In this document: positions 9,301-17,521 of the stretch, one piece after another
How positions within the stretch are numbered: the first letter of the stretch is position 1
Layout: each line of letters starts with the position of its first letter
Assembly (NCBI GenBank): GCA_959347315.1
Contig: OY365822.1
Location: forward strand, 7,196,518-7,260,517
Length of the DNA: 64,000 nucleotides
Origin: Bimastos eiseni
Taxonomy: Eukaryota > Annelida > Clitellata > Crassiclitellata > Lumbricidae
Direction: 5' to 3'
Program-made: the position numbers and the translations under genes
Notes under the pieces: model-generated
What the model was told of the DNA's origin: nothing
The model's input: the letters and a program-made list of their open reading frames with translations, nothing else
Database searches by the model: none

Positions 9301-11113
9301 ATCACAAGCCATCCTTGTTGTGAATTTCCACAAACCATTCACTTATGAACACTTATGAATTGCCATATGAGTTTTAACATACCAAATGAGCCAATTCATT
9401 TATGTATTACCACTTGAGCCATTTATCTGTGAATTATCATGTGAGTTAGTGAAATACCTCTTGATTGTTTAATTTTTCTACTTCAGAGGAGTAGACTTGG
9501 ACCGCCCCACCACAAAGCGAGACAGCTCATTGCCTGAAGAACGCAGCTCTCGCAGTCGCAACCGCGACACGTCCTCCCCACCCAGAAGAAATCGACCCGT
9601 GGAGAAGATCGCCGAAGGAAAAGCCGACCCGGCTAAACCTCCGGCGAGGCGAGGCAAGAGCCGTTCAGAGTCTCATTCTTCTGAGGATCGCAGATCGAGG
9701 AGGTCTTCCCAGAGTGGATCACGGTCTCCGGCGGCCCGCGAGAAGAGGAAATCGAGCGGCAAGCCGGAGATGTTGAAGTCGCTCAACATGAAGGATGGGT
9801 TTGAAAAGCGTGAGGGAGAGAGTCTACCGCTACCGGCTCTACCGCCTTCGAAGAAGCAGAGGTCGGAGAGCGTGGAGGAGACTCCACCGAGAAAGAAGAT
9901 GCGAGAAGATCCAGTTCAGGTTGACGCTCCTTTCCCTCTCGTGTATATTTCCTTTTATTGTATATTTGTTAATTTTTCCTCAATACACAAGTCAACAACG
10001 ATTGTGTTCAATGGCCACAGAGCCGTCGTTTAAATGAGATAAATGCTGGTGTGGCATTTCTTTCTGTGATCGACAGGCGGAGGCAGCATATAGGTTGCCG
10101 TATTGTATTTAAAGATTTCTAGAGCACTTCTAGTAGGGTGAAGCGTTCAGAAGCGGCGCTGCCAGTGCGCAAGTCCCTGCAAGAAGAATTAGATACAGGT
10201 GCATACCAACATGTATACCTGCATGCATATTTTTTTTAAAAGGATTATTCTGATGGTCCCTAAAATCGACGACTCCAAATTTGGCCACATAGGTTTTTTA
10301 TGCTTTTTGCCTGCCGTCTAAGGCCGGTACTAGGTAAAAATTTGCAGATTGGAAGGGATGGGTAGTTGAGTTATCTCTGTTGACCCGGTTGTCGCGAACG
10401 GTCGCTCATGAATGCAAGTACTAACCCCAGTCATGGAATTGCTTACATCTATAACTCCAGCAACGGCCTGCTGTGTATGCCTTGTCTAAATGAACGATCT
10501 TTGGTTTAGGATTCGGAGGGTGAGGCCGCAGTCGCCGGTTCTGCTGGCAAAAAGAAGAAGGAGAAGAAGCACAAAAAGCACAAGAAACACAAGAAGCATA
10601 AGAAACACAAGCATCACAAGAACAGGGAACAAGGTGACGACGACGAGGAGGACGACAACGATGAGGACGCAGTGGAAGCGCGGGAGGTATGGTTGAATTC
10701 GGTTTGGCTTAAGTAGCGTAATCTGTTGTTACAGGCGGGTGAAACATCCAAGGACCATACGAGTGAAATTCTATAATAGTGTTTCAGTGATTGATCTAGT
10801 GGTATCTTGAACCTTGAAGATTCTCTGAATTTTCATAAATACCTGCTGATATATTTTTAGTGCTTCTACCTCGAGTTGATGCCTTTGTAAAAAGATCTTT
10901 TATGATTCAAATGTTATGTGACTTCATTTTTTACTGTTGATGTTTTTTCTTGCATAAGCTGTTATTTTGTTGGCAAGCATGTTTGTGTTGTTATGTTAGG
11001 GGCTGGAGAAGACGACTGACGTTTCGAATCTGGATGAACTGGAAAGGCAGCTGAGAGAGAATGCGCTGCGCTCGCTTCAGGAAGCAAAGCTGGCGTCACA
11101 GAAGGAAAAATGA
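273..11113 (+). CDS. SRRM1: SRRM1 orthologue, serine/arginine repetitive matrix protein 1 (3' part of gene, 11 exons)
   Basis: SRRM1 (SRm160) is a nuclear splicing coactivator that bridges SR proteins and snRNPs on exonic enhancers and associates with the exon-junction complex. Exons at 273-361, 1155-1325, 2543-2710, 3478-3891, 4764-4806, 5412-5529, 6021-6111, 7033-8703, 9487-9919, 10510-10686 and 11000-11113 join without a phase conflict into 1162 codons plus TGA. In order the protein shows a charged Glu/Lys helix, dense RS/SR and RRxSPSP repeats, a KKHKKHKKHKK block, an acidic stretch and the end LDELERQLRENALRSLQEAK. That end closely matches the vertebrate SRRM1 end (LDDLEKHLREKALRSMRKAQ). 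The N-terminal PWI domain is missing, so the gene starts upstream of the window. The encoded part is already longer than the human protein (about 900 residues) because of the large repeat exon. Identification rests on the C-terminus and on domain order. Confidence 0.93.
391..721. mobile_element. hAT-like MITE in an SRRM1 intron
   Basis: The ends are inverted: AGCGTTTCCCAAACT at 392 and the complement AGCGTATCCCAATCT ending at 721 agree at 13 of 15 bases. Inside are GGGTTCCRC motifs typical of hAT-derived short elements with 'TTCCCAAACT' ends. No clean 8-bp target duplication is visible. Instead a diverged direct repeat of about 27 bases (TTAGGCAGTWCTAGACAAT) lies at 363-388 and 725-751. Confidence 0.55.
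1155..1325 (+). CDS. SRRM1: SRRM1 exon b
   Basis: It starts after gatttgacAG and ends before GTACGT. It encodes an RS stretch (RTRSKSPKSRSGKSRFRDRT) followed by an acidic Glu/Asp/Val segment. Donors at 1321 and 1330 are also possible. Only the 1326 donor leaves the two bases needed to enter exon c without a stop. Confidence 0.8.
1451..1640 (-). mobile_element. tRNA-derived SINE, copy 1
   Basis: On the minus strand it reads a tRNA-like head (GGTGGATTAGTTAAGAGCGG, B-box GGTTCGACCCTCGT), then GTGTAGGGACCTTGA, then a GC-rich body with GCACAACTGC and GTCGAGGC. The same order is seen at 47688-47880 (+), 52708-52985 (+) and 28165-28275 (-). The open frame across it is not a gene. Confidence 0.7.
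1758..2542. other. SRRM1 intron without recognisable features
   Basis: AT-rich intron sequence. I see no open frame, RNA gene or clear repeat apart from the acceptor of exon c. Confidence 0.4.
2543..2710 (+). CDS. SRRM1: SRRM1 exon c
   Basis: The acceptor is attgaAG ending at 2542 and the donor GTACTT starts at 2711. It encodes EPPLPNVDSEAKVIVEDGKA and then a Gly/Asp/Lys segment ending SHSKSPEKSKN. It is a low-complexity linker comparable to the non-RS linker of vertebrate SRRM1. The polypyrimidine tract is weak, so the exact start is less certain than for the other exons. Confidence 0.72.
3058..3153. repeat. 24-bp minisatellite (about 4 units)
   Basis: Four diverged units of ACTAACATGTCCAGAGTTTT plus a short C-rich end lie in the SRRM1 intron before exon d. 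Confidence 0.75.
3372..3476 (+). mobile_element. SINE 3' tail fragment adjoining an exon acceptor
   Basis: ACTCCTGTAATAACTTGTCA with TTGTAATCATGCTGC matches the 3' part of the SINE at 52926-52980. It ends in an ATT run that merges directly with the acceptor of SRRM1 exon d. Confidence 0.6.
3478..3891 (+). CDS. SRRM1: SRRM1 exon d, main RS domain
   Basis: It encodes about 138 residues, mostly Arg, Ser and Pro (RRSPNRRRRSSSRGRKK, RRRRSRSPQRRRSRSP and similar), ending GRGRPDPPKKR. The acceptor tatcatcAG lies right behind an ATT-rich SINE tail (about 3372-3476). The donor GTAGGC starts at 3892. A frame starting within the exon at 3549 is a shadow. Confidence 0.88.
3995..4035 (-). repeat. L2/SINE-like 3'-tail motif (GCCTCTGAGTAGATTTCTTCAAG)
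   Basis: On the minus strand it reads GCCTCTGAGTAGATTTCTTC and then AAGAGGTGCTATATCAAG. The same motif recurs at 5925, 26591, 35452, 38607 (-), 43172, 48485 and 60715. Confidence 0.6.
4640..4725 (-). repeat. tRNA-like sequence (SINE head or tRNA pseudogene)
   Basis: The minus strand reads GGTCGATGGAGCAGTGGTGA, then GCATGCC, and then the B-box GTGGGTTCAAATC. Spacing of the A- and B-box-like parts fits a tRNA, but the stems pair poorly, so a functional tRNA is unlikely. Confidence 0.45.
4764..4806 (+). CDS. SRRM1: SRRM1 microexon e (43 nt)
   Basis: A 43-nt exon lies between a strong acceptor (tgttctatttcAG) and the donor GTCAGT. Its first base completes the Arg codon left open by exon d and it ends on a whole codon. 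It reads RSSVASSSASSVSR, like the Ser-rich stretch that follows the RRRR block in human SRRM1. Skipping it would throw exon f out of frame. Confidence 0.82.
5412..5529 (+). CDS. SRRM1: SRRM1 exon f
   Basis: It starts after acatatctgtAG and ends before the consensus donor GTAAGT. It reads NSSAEKKTVQKRRNYRAHDE followed by an acidic Ser-rich run. This aligns with the vertebrate segment containing QQRRQYRRQNQQSSSDSGSS, which fixes the frame. The other open frames here are shadows. Confidence 0.88.
5756..5857. repeat. 34-bp minisatellite, three units
   Basis: Three contiguous 34-base units start at 5756, 5790 and 5824 (CCTCAGACTAGAACTGCTAT then GGCTCAGTCTCGAT), with few mismatches. It lies in the SRRM1 intron before exon g. 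Confidence 0.85.
5925..5967 (+). repeat. L2/SINE-like 3'-tail motif
   Basis: AGCACCTCTGAGTAGATATC then TGGAAGGGCGCTGTATAGAT. A well-preserved member of the dispersed family. Confidence 0.65.
6021..6111 (+). CDS. SRRM1: SRRM1 exon g
   Basis: A 91-nt exon follows tttggctgtAG and ends before GTAGGA. It reads GRSSPARGNRARVSPRRQQR and then QGGRRSPQR, in phase with both neighbours. An L2/SINE-like 3'-tail repeat (5925-5967) sits about 50 bases upstream. Confidence 0.85.
6112..7032. other. SRRM1 intron between exons g and h
   Basis: It contains a segment resembling 4235-4520 (GGCTTTGGCTTGGCTAGACG and CCAGCTGTGGTKCATTGTTT), meaning two copies of a dispersed repeat in one gene. No coding sequence is recognised. 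Short open frames here show no conserved motif. Confidence 0.4.
7033..8703 (+). CDS. SRRM1: SRRM1 large RS/SP repeat exon h
   Basis: A 1671-nt exon runs from ccatctttgcAG to the donor GTGCGT and encodes about 557 residues dominated by Ser, Pro, Arg and Lys. From about 7768 to 7950 it contains a tandem array of 13-15-residue units of the form ERKRRPSPSPV. Runs of Ser followed by acidic residues (SSSSSEDSS, SSSSSSSSGDD) look like kinase targets. Opposite-strand open frames here (for example 7555-8121) arise from the repeat composition and are not genes. Confidence 0.92.
9063..9440. repeat. Intronic minisatellite, about 26-bp degenerate units
   Basis: Roughly 14 diverged units of the form GAATTGCCATATGAGCCAAT plus TCATTT fill most of the intron between exons h and i. 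Confidence 0.85.
9487..9919 (+). CDS. SRRM1: SRRM1 exon i
   Basis: The acceptor is tttttctacttcAG and the donor is GTTGAC. It reads GVDLDRPTTKRDSSLPEERS, then RS-type sequence, then a less repetitive part with LPALPPSKKQRSESVEETPP, ending on a whole codon (DPVQ). The upstream intron carries a minisatellite at 9063-9440. Confidence 0.87.
10510..10686 (+). CDS. SRRM1: SRRM1 exon j, Lys/His block
   Basis: A 59-codon exon in phase 0 at both ends lies between tttggtttAG and GTATGG. It encodes DSEGEAAVAGSAGKKKKEKK, then repeated KKH units, then a Glu/Asp run. Vertebrate SRRM1 has the same order, with a KKxKKDKKHKKDKKHKKHKK block after an acidic start. Confidence 0.92.
11000..11113 (+). CDS. SRRM1: SRRM1 last coding exon k
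   Basis: It follows tgttatgttAG and reads GLEKTTDVSNLDELERQLRE and NALRSLQEAKLASQKEK, then TGA at 11111-11113. This is the most conserved part of SRRM1 outside the PWI domain and is the best evidence for the gene's identity. Confidence 0.95.
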   Translation, partial: GLEKTTDVSNLDELERQLRENALRSLQEAKLASQKEK

Positions 11114-14100
11114 CCGGAGCGTCGCCTTCCGTTGCGAGACTTTACATTTTTATCTTTGAGATCGTTGAGCAGTTGTTTGCAGACATTTTAAAGACTGTTG
11201 TATTAATTGCTCTTTGTTTGGTTTTTGCGTTCTTTTTAGACGATTGATGCATGTTTTTGATCGTCTCGGAGAGGATGAATCATTGTTCGATGTTTTGCGA
11301 TTGCATGTCGATGGATACTGTATTGCGGACAATATGTTGACTGAGATAACAGTTTTGTAGTTGGGCACGAAACAATGATTTTTCAGGCACGTAATTTAAT
11401 TGTGTTCTTCGCAGATTTCTAGATGTTGTAGAGGAAATACTATAGGATTGTAGAGGATTCGAGGAGATGTTTCAGTTCAGGGAGCAGGTGGAAAGCTGGT
11501 ATTTATGTCATGAAGGGATTGTGTAACTTGGTAGTCCATGAATGACAAAATCCTGTTATGTCTGGAGTCGTGGATAAAGCTTAGGGTGAAGTCGCTACAG
11601 AAGAGTCACAATAACATTTTGCTCGTTTAATTTGATTGTGCTTGTGGTAACTCGATGGAGCCTGTAGTATTGTTTGTCGACGGTCAAATAAAAGGGGTCT
11701 GTCTGAAATTGGCATGCTCTTGAAAAAATCAATGAGGATACTTGGATTAACTGTTTTCTTACCCTTCTCTGGGACTTTAATTCACCTGTGAATTTAACTG
11801 CAAATGGCATACTTACACATCTGATGAGAAATTCTCTAATTGTTGATTAATGACTTGCCATGCTGAATGGCTCGCTAACTAAACTGTGGTCACATTTTAT
11901 CTCATGTTTATAAGTTGCAACTTAAAAAAGTCTGTCCATGGGCAGAAGAACTGACCCGAACCGATCGCTCATAACAAATTCGGGTGCTTGTGAATCTGTG
12001 GCAGGGCAAACTGAGGGGCCTGGGAACACATCCAATAAGGCAGGCAGCAACATTGAGAACAAAATGAAGTTAAAAGTAAAAGCTAGCTAAAGTCCATCAG
12101 TGGGTAGTATATCCAAGAAGGAAGAACTGCCCCTTGAGCTAACCCTGAGGCAGTCGTGGGTATCGAATCTTATCCTGTGTATAGGGGGCAAGTGGCCAAA
12201 ACTTACCGTCTCCTCCCAAGTGGAATGGGTACTGCTTTTTGAATGGTTTATTTAATAGTTTGATGGCAGAATAATATTGGTGAATGTAGGACAATAACTT
12301 TGACAGCAAAGACATAACTGAGATAAACTGGGAGATCTAAATGCCAAAAAAATCTACTCTCGGTTCATCAATTTTTAGCCTCAATTGACCAAGAGCTTGA
12401 TAATTAGAATTATCATATTCATACTGTATGATTGTTATACAAATTTCTTTTAAGAGATTATGAATTTAAGAAATGATGACGTGCCTTCTTATGGCTCGGT
12501 CATTTTTATTTGTCTGTAATGCTAGCAAATAAATTAAGTTGCTAATGAACTTCTGACTTTTCAACTTTGATGTTTAATTTCAAAGTCACTAATACAATAT
12601 GGTTGTGACTATCGTGGGGGTCTGAAAATTATATTCATGGGCAATCAAACATGTCCTGCTTTGGGACAGTTACATTACACTACGTTACCTCGTAGTGTGA
12701 CTGGCATTCTGTTGTTGTTTGTGATTGCTGTTGGACCTTGCTTGGTGATTATCTCGTGCATAGAGCGGTCTGTCGGTATTGAAACAGAACTGTGAAAGTT
12801 TCTAGACATCTAACCAGATTAAATTTTTTTAGAAGTTTAACATGCTCATGCTGGTTTGCTTGTCTTATAACTGAGTTTGTTATTCATTAAAAAAATTGAT
12901 ATAACGCCCCTTCTGTCCCCTGAACTAGAGTGCAGTCTAATCTGCTCCGGGCTTCTTTTTAGTTCTTCTGCCCGTGGACTGCTGCGGGTTCCCTCCATGT
13001 GCTTTGCCATGGCCTATCCAGGAGCGTCGCCTATGTGGGTGATGGTTGGTCCCACCAGCTGGAATATCCTTCCTCGTTGGGAGGAGTTGCCTTCTCTTCC
13101 CTCTGCTGCCTGACGGTGGTGCCTAAAGACTCTGCTGTTCTTCATTTAGCTATGTGTTGAGTCGTGAGCATCTCTGATACCTAACCCGGCTAAAAAGAAT
13201 GGTCTCTAGGGTTGTTGAAGCATAATATTGACTGGCCAATGACAGGGTTGGTCTTTGGATGAAACTAGCCCTGCAGTGTTGTCAAGCAAGAATGAGGCAC
13301 ATGCAGTGGTATGGGTATTTTTATGTATGTATTGTGTGCTCAATGGTGTAATCGATAGTGGTTGGCATATGTTCAAATAGGTGCCAGGACAGAAATTTTA
13401 TTTCCAGATTTTTACTTCATCTGTGCCCTTGCCAACTAAGCTATTAGTATACTGTCGGTGGGAAGATGAGAAAAAGTAATGACCACCCGCCCTCATATGC
13501 TGAGGCTAAGAAAGTAAAGTCTCTCAAACTTCATACTCTTTTTGTGTAAGTGTTATGCCTTTAGAACTGTACAAAGATAACGTAATGTTTCAGGTAAAAC
13601 GCACCAATGCAAAAATAGGATTACAACATTTTTTGAAGGTTAGTGTTGGGCAGTCGTATCAAAGGGGTTGTTTAGGGATCTATGTCCAGTGAAGATCTGG
13701 GCCCAGGCTATGATGTCGGTATTCAGAATCCGTGTTTTTATAGGTATGTAAGGCCCATCATGGCAGGTGATAATGTAGTGATAGTACCCTTTGTGTGCTT
13801 TGTAACAAAGAGTGGAGTATCCCCATTGAAATTATTATCAAGTGGGATTGAGTAGTTCAACACTGATACAGGCAACACTGCAGACACGTTCAATTTGTAC
13901 GGTAAACGTCAACGGCCAATTATATATATAGCGTCGGTCGTTGGAGAAATCCAGAGAACCTGGTGAGTCATTTATTTTAAATAAAAATTCTAGACATGGT
14001 TGGTTTGTAAATAAAACAGATGAGTTTAGTTATGAATTGAACTAAGGTTTACTACAAAAATGAAGTGACATGAGTCCTGATGTCGTTGGAAAGCTAACAA

Positions 14101-14297
14101 TTTTAAATTGCAGTTTCCAGCATTTACAAATGCTATCACATGGGGATTTAAGCGTTAAATAAACATCCTACTGTGCGAGTGACGTACGTGGGAAGGAATC
14201 TATGCAGGGAATGTAAATAAGCGTGCCTCGTTGGAGGACGCGTTGTATAAAGTCCACCGGTCATTTAAGAAAACTGACAAGTGCTTTTACGATTCTT
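11114..14297. other. SRRM1 3' UTR and intergenic DNA
   Basis: After the likely polyadenylation signal the sequence is AT-rich and non-repetitive. A short open stretch at 12877-13113 has no recognised motif. From about 14157 the sequence matches the region upstream of the second hydrolase gene (about 17111), so it is the conserved 5' flank of gene 1. Confidence 0.5.
11687..11692 (+). terminator. SRRM1: SRRM1 polyadenylation signal AATAAA
   Basis: This is the first canonical AATAAA after the stop, about 575 bases downstream, and is followed by a GT-rich stretch. It would give a 3' UTR of about 600 bases. Confidence 0.55.
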
Positions 14298-15402
14298 ATG
14301 CGTGCAAAATTGCTGATTCTTCGGGTAGTTGTAGTCCGATCGTTTATTCGCAACATGGCATCCAGTGCAGGTAAAAAGGTGACTTTTGAGTCAAAGAACG
14401 CCCTAGGCGATGGGCACGGTTTGTTGATCGGAGACCCGAAGGCGGCACCTCGAGGCTTGATCGTTATTCACGAATGGTGGGGAATGAACCAGCAGATTCA
14501 AGAAGAAGGTGCCCAGATTGCCAAGGAGGGCGCATTCACCGTCCTGGTGCCGGACATGTACCGTGGAAAGGTTAAATTAATTTTCGTTTCTCCCTGTTAA
14601 TAGACTTTGTCCATGAGCCCAGAAAATTGGATTCATAGATAGAATAGGCCCATGTCTCGATATGCAGCGTTTGTTCGAAGTGCTATTATTAATTATTTCC
14701 CATGGTGCCCCATGCACGCTATAGAAATTAAATGAAATAAATGGCTTCTACCGATTGCCTTATATAATACCATACGATCGATTTATATTAATGCTTAAAT
14801 GAGGCACCGTAAGATACATTAAGGTGATATTATAGTCTAGACTTTAACCTGTAGCCTGTAGGCCTATTTAATGACGTCCCTGATAACAAATTAATTTGTA
14901 TTTCTGGCTAAAGGTGGCCAAGGATCGTGAAGAGGCTGGCCACTACATGAGTGGCCTTGATTGGAATGGAGCGATTCAGGACATCTCGGCTGGGGCCAAG
15001 TACCTCATTTCCTTGGGCTGTGGCAAAGTCGGGGTGACAGGATTTTGCATGGGAGGAGCCCTCTCGTTCGCTGCGGCCACACGGTGCCCGGAAATCAGTG
15101 CCGCAGCCCCGTTCTACGGTATTCCCAGGCCAGATCTTGTGGATCTTACTCTGATCCGTATTCCTGTTCAGTCGCACTTTGGCAAGCTCGATGAAGTGGC
15201 AGGATTCTCATCTCCGGCTGACTACAACGCACTGAAGGAGAAGTTGGCAAAGGCCGGGGTTCTACACGAGATGTTCACCTACCCTGCTGGGCATGGCTTC
15301 ACCAATGTCAGCAATCCGAATCACAATGCAGAGGCAACTCGACTGGCTTTCAGTCGCGTTTATGAGTTCATGCAGAAGCATCTTGGAGCTTCAAAGATCT
15401 GA
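14298..15402 (+). CDS. Dienelactone hydrolase family protein, copy 1 (2 exons)
   Basis: An alpha/beta-hydrolase of the dienelactone hydrolase family, whose members hydrolyse lactones or esters with a Cys-Asp-His triad; the substrate cannot be read from sequence. Exons 14298-14570 and 14914-15402 join in phase 0. From ATG 14355 the protein has 234 residues, normal for the family. Visible sites are HEWWG with Glu40, the nucleophile elbow GFCMGG (Cys117), Asp165 in GKLDEV and His199 in GHGF. An in-frame ATG at 14298 would add a 19-residue basic, hydrophobic leader (MRAKLLILRVVVVRSFIRN) that could be a mitochondrial signal. Gene 2 has ATT at that codon, so 14355 is the start both copies share. 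The end is TGA at 15400-15402. The N-terminal half (PDMYRGKVAKDREEAGH) is closer in style to short bacterial and algal members than to vertebrate CMBL. Confidence 0.9.
14355..14570 (+). CDS. Dienelactone hydrolase copy 1, exon 1 (conserved start)
   Basis: It encodes MASSAGKKVTFESKNALGDG and continues to PDMYRGK (72 residues). The donor is GTTAAA, weaker than GTAAAT in copy 2. The sequence is open upstream to 14223. Confidence 0.88.
14914..15402 (+). CDS. Dienelactone hydrolase copy 1, exon 2
   Basis: It starts after tctggctaaAG, reads VAKDREEAGHYMSGLDWNGA and carries all three triad residues. It ends FMQKHLGASKI and then TGA. Confidence 0.92.
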   Translation: MAKDREEAGHYMSGLDWNGAIQDISAGAKYLISLGCGKVGVTGFCMGGALSFAAATRCPEISAAAPFYGIPRPDLVDLTLIRIPVQSHFGKLDEVAGFSSPADYNALKEKLAKAGVLHEMFTYPAGHGFTNVSNPNHNAEATRLAFSRVYEFMQKHLGASKI

Positions 15403-17110
15403 TATGGCATGGGTGTAACCTAATATTCAAATGAGGGTGATTGTGCTACAGTAATACAAGGACCTGTGATTTAAAAGATGAGATTTTGTCTTGGATGATT
15501 AGCACATTTAACTTTGTGCAACTAACTTTTGAAAGAATTATCCTTTTGAGTGATCTGAGACCAAAAAGTATAAAGCTTGTTTCGACTACATTCAATAGTT
15601 CATCATCCATTGTAGCAATCATGAAGTCCAGTGTAACATTATCTAAATGTGGAATATTGTTGTTCTAAAATTGTTTTGTTGATACTGGTGTATGCATTAA
15701 TCAGGATTTTGTTATAAATCGTCTGTGTTATACAAGAACTTAGCACAACATATATGCCTAATTTACTGTAAGGGTAGCCATTACCCCACTTTTTTATGGG
15801 CGTACTGTATCCTCGACTCTGGTATACCCAGAACATAGAATGCCCATTGGTTTTTTCTCTTAGGAAGCCCTTCATTTTGAGCCCTTGACTCAAAACAATC
15901 ACAGAATATATATTTACCCCATCATCTTCATTGTTACTATTTTTTTAATTGGGCCTGTCAGGCAATTTTGTCGGACCTGTGAAGGAATTGTGATCAAGCG
16001 TTGACTCACAAGTTGTTCTTGATGTAGATATATTTCGGTGTTAGACACAAGTGGAAGACATGAACAGAATTGCTATAAATATCTTACATGTTTTGGTATG
16101 GTTATGTTGTAGATGCTACATGTATGTAAAAATAAAGTTACGTGTGATCTGCAACATTTAATCTAAATAATAATGCGGTTCTCCAGCTCATGCGATACTT
16201 CATTTAAAGGAAATTCTATTTCCTCTAAGCTGATTGTACTGCAAATCAGTATGAAAAAGTATGAATACACTGAATTATTTGAAGATGTGTTAATTTTCGT
16301 ATGTTTACTAACCATTTATAGTGCGTCTCTCGATCGCAGTATGGACTATTCAGAGGTACTTTCAGCACGGAAGGTCAGAGGGCAAAGAAACAATGCAGTT
16401 GAGGGTTGGCTACCAGAAGGAGGATCCTATATTGGATACGGGAGTTAATCGGGGAGCCTGCGTAAGACTTAAAAAATCTAGAGCCATATAAGTGGAAATG
16501 CGAGTAAAACGAGGGAGCCTGTTACCAGCGTTTACCACTAACTGAAGGGGAGGGAAAAACCGCGACTTGGCGGTGACGAACAATGACGGTCATCCGTTGA
16601 CATGCCTCCTCATCACCCAAGCCAAGCGGACTAAAGTGCGTCGGTCGCCGTCCAGTCATCACCATTGATCGACGATCTACCGACATACCGATCCTTGGAG
16701 AGACCGAACGAACCAAGTAGGCTACACCAGCTGTTGATGCTTCGCCTCGATGACCTCGTCACCTGCCATCAACATATCTCGCCAGGGATAATGCCAAGTG
16801 AACCAGCAGCCGTCATGCTCTGCCGCGCAGAAAGCGAACAACATCGGATGATGGCTCTAAGGGAAGAGGACAATGTCATATGGTATGACCGTGAGCTTCT
16901 AAGCCAGATCTTCTTCCGACAGTTCTGACGCAGTACCTAGCATAGGCGAAGATTTGGTTCGTGGCTTATAGCGGAGGATAGATGGACAAATATAGGGTTT
17001 GGTTGGATAGTTCGGAAGAAAAGTTGAATTCCTGAACGCAGCAAATAACTTCAGCCCAGCACTTCACACAAATACAAGAAATGCAGTTCCCGTCGGTATT
17101 ACAGCGCTAT
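15403..17110. other. 3' UTR of hydrolase copy 1 and intergenic DNA
   Basis: The 3' UTR aligns with that of copy 2 and similarity continues to about 16600 (TACTTTCAGCACGGAAGGTC, AGAAGGAGGAT). An open stretch at 16665-16928 has no recognised domain, and I leave it unannotated. Confidence 0.5.
16131..16136 (+). terminator. Polyadenylation signal AATAAA of hydrolase copy 1
   Basis: AATAAAGTTAC lies about 730 bases after the stop. The aligned site in copy 2 (about 19328) reads AATACA. Confidence 0.5.
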
Positions 17111-17305
17111 ATAAACATCAGACTTCGCGAGTGACGTTCGTGAGAAGGTATCTATGTAAACAATGCGTGCATCGTTGGAGGACGCACGTATAAAGTCCAC
17201 CGGTCACAAGACTCACAAGAGTTACATTGCTCAGACTTTACGGTTCTTATTCGTACAAAATTGCTGCTTTTTCGGACAGTTGTGTGCCGATCGTTTAGTC
17301 ACAAA

Positions 17306-17521
17306 ATGGCATCCGGTGCAGGAAAAAAAGTGACCTTTGAGTCAAAGAACGCCCTAGGCGATGCGCACGGTGTGTTGATCGGAGATCCGAAGACGGCACC
17401 TCGTGGCTTGATCGTTATGCACGAATGGTGGGGAATGAACGAACAGATCCAAGAAGAAGGTGCCCAGATCGCCAAGGAGGGCGGATTCACCGTCCTTGTG
17501 GCTGACATGTACCGTGGAAAG
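17306..17521 (+). CDS. Dienelactone hydrolase copy 2, exon 1
   Basis: It has 72 codons ending ADMYRGK. The donor is GTAAAT at 17522. An overlapping upstream frame from ATG 17163 runs across the start and might lower translation, but it could be chance. Confidence 0.88.

Noticed and set aside
12877..13113. 78-codon frame downstream of SRRM1
   Set aside because: No motif or conserved neighbour. The composition is not clearly coding.
14908..15194. Frames on both strands over exon 2 of the hydrolase (and 17960-18382)
   Set aside because: Shadows of a conserved exon carrying GFCMGG and GHGF. Their recurrence in both copies only reflects the duplication.
16665..16928. 87-codon frame between the hydrolase copies
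   Set aside because: No recognised motif, no splice context and partly within the duplicated 3' flank. Kept only as a note.
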